Source of the DNA: Anaerolineaceae bacterium oral taxon 439
GTDB taxonomy: Bacteria > Chloroflexota > Anaerolineae > Anaerolineales > Anaerolineaceae
NCBI GenBank assembly: GCA_001717545.1
Contig: CP017039.1
Coordinates: 868,001 to 932,000, forward strand
Length of the DNA: 64,000 nt
Reading direction: 5' to 3'
Shown: positions 63,208 to 64,000 of the stretch, in pieces
Numbering within the stretch: the first letter of the stretch is position 1
Layout: every line of letters starts with the position of its first letter
The notes under the pieces: model-generated
The model's input: only the letters and a program-made list of their open reading frames with translations
What the model was told of the DNA's origin: nothing
Databases searched by the model: none
Program-made: the position numbers and the translations under genes

Positions 63208-64000
63208 TCAGGGCTTTAGGCAGCAAATCGGCACAATCCAAACGCCGTCTTCTCTCCTGTAAGCGAAAGGGGCTTTCGCGCAGAGCACCATCAGGAAGGA
63301 CGGTTCTTTCATTCGATCCGTATTGATTTTGGATGCGAGTTTTTTGAGATTGTCTGCGCCTCCGTTGATCAGCGTGTCGCCGCCTAATTTGATTTCAATT
63401 AAGGCATACGAGCCGTTCCGCAGATGAAGGACAGCGTCGCACTCCAGATCGTTTTTATCTCGGTAATGATAAATTGAGCCGTCTAAGGGTTCCGCGTAAA
63501 TTCTCAGGTCCCGGATACAGAGATTTTCAAAAAATAATCCCATTGTATTCAAATCGTTTAATAAATCCTGCGGCCCGATTCCTGACGCTGCCGCCGCGAT
63601 CGAGGGGTCGGTAAAGTATCGTGTGTCGGTTGTTCGAATGGCCGTTTTGGATCGCAGGTTTGGGTTCCAGGCAGGTGTGTCTTCGATAACGAATATCTTT
63701 TTCAGCGCGTCAATATAAGAATACAGAGTTGCGCTGTCGAAAGTATCCATCTGATTCGCTAACATGTCCTGTCGAATCGTTTCGAGCGAGGCTTGTGTTG
63801 AAATATTCCTGGCATAGGATTTGAATAGCCGTCTTGCTTTCTCTTTATCTTTTCGAATGTTGTCGGCTCTGCTGATGTCGTTCGATAGAATCGACTCGAA
63901 ATAGTCGATCGCTTGAAACAGGGCGCTTTTCTCTGGCAGTCCGATCGATTTTGGCCAGCCGCCTCTGCAGATTGAAAAAGCGATTTCTTCTAAGGTGTGA
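63208..64000 (-). CDS. DUF4143 AAA ATPase, C-terminal part (runs off window)
   Basis: The frame is open from the stop at 63208 to the window edge, giving at least 264 residues without the N-terminal ATPase domain. Visible blocks are ICRGGWPKSIGL, SLETIRQDMLANQMDTFDSATLYSYIDAL, the DUF4143 core (NTMGLFFENLCIRDLRIYAE) and the nuclease-like fold with CDAVLHLRNGSYALIEIKLGG. Members are AAA ATPases of unclear role, often in defence or mobile regions. The gap at 63062-63207 upstream of the rRNA methyltransferase holds no feature. Confidence 0.85.
   Translation of the reverse strand, partial: HTLEEIAFSICRGGWPKSIGLPEKSALFQAIDYFESILSNDISRADNIRKDKEKARRLFKSYARNISTQASLETIRQDMLANQMDTFDSATLYSYIDALKKIFVIEDTPAWNPNLRSKTAIRTTDTRYFTDPSIAAAASGIGPQDLLNDLNTMGLFFENLCIRDLRIYAEPLDGSIYHYRDKNDLECDAVLHLRNGSYALIEIKLGGDTLINGGADNLKKLASKINTDRMKEPSFLMVLCAKAPFAYRREDGVWIVPICCLKP

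Overview
The window is GC-rich, bacterial and gene-dense, with a few clearly AT-richer patches. Several features point to Chloroflexota, class Anaerolineae: exported NBR1-type Ig-like proteins with Pro/Thr-rich linkers, giant Cna-B adhesins that end in LPxTG-like signals plus a sortase domain, a ChvE/GguAB sugar importer beside XylAB, and a fused b-delta ATP synthase subunit. This is inference from gene content; there is no rRNA or marker tree here.

Layout. 1-1473 (minus): three tandem paralogues of a small secreted protein with one conserved cysteine pair, the first cut by the window edge. 1474-3377: an AT-rich patch with a SAM-dependent O-methyltransferase and the relic of a 4Fe-4S ferredoxin. 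3378-4752 (minus): two exported Ig-like proteins. 4961-5034: tRNA-Val(GAC) with its own promoter and terminator. 5104-7179: a large membrane protein. 7332-14184: a pentose locus, xylA-xylB-chvE-gguA-gguB, which imports a monosaccharide and takes xylose to xylulose-5-phosphate. 14303-18277 (minus): a CoA-disulfide-reductase/rhodanese fusion and a GH3 glycosidase, convergent with the pentose locus. 18548-21311: a four-gene phage-like cassette (small protein, coiled-coil/TM holin-like protein, terminase large subunit, M23/SH3 endolysin-like protein) with no capsid, portal or tail genes.

21562-40671 is the most striking part: two giant secreted proteins in tandem. Each has a signal peptide, a distinct N-terminal region, 13 or 16 Cna-B repeats, a shared C-terminal module, an LPRTGF motif and then a C-terminal sortase domain with its catalytic His, Cys and Arg. 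The first is interrupted by one in-frame TAG. The sorting signal and a sortase therefore lie in the same polypeptide.

40966-43502: the membrane (F0) half of ATP synthase (AtpZ/I-like, a, c, b-delta fusion). The catalytic genes are missing; an IS-end-like sequence follows. 43862-47393: NurA, an unassigned protein, and HerA, a DNA-end-processing module. 47422-50756 (minus): SpoU methyltransferase and FtsK. 50916-54365: a GT-C-like membrane protein and a TraX family protein. 54400-61266: a response regulator and histidine kinase followed by two tandem ATPase-permease-permease sets like lantibiotic-immunity (LanFEG/CprABC) transporters, preceded by direct repeats at 11/22-bp spacing that look like the regulator's operator. 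The two ATPase genes share 120 identical bases. 61296-64000 (minus): a collapsed DUF4143 ATPase pseudogene with a palindrome upstream, an ETF-alpha-like single-domain protein, an rRNA methyltransferase and the C-terminal part of another DUF4143 ATPase running off the window.
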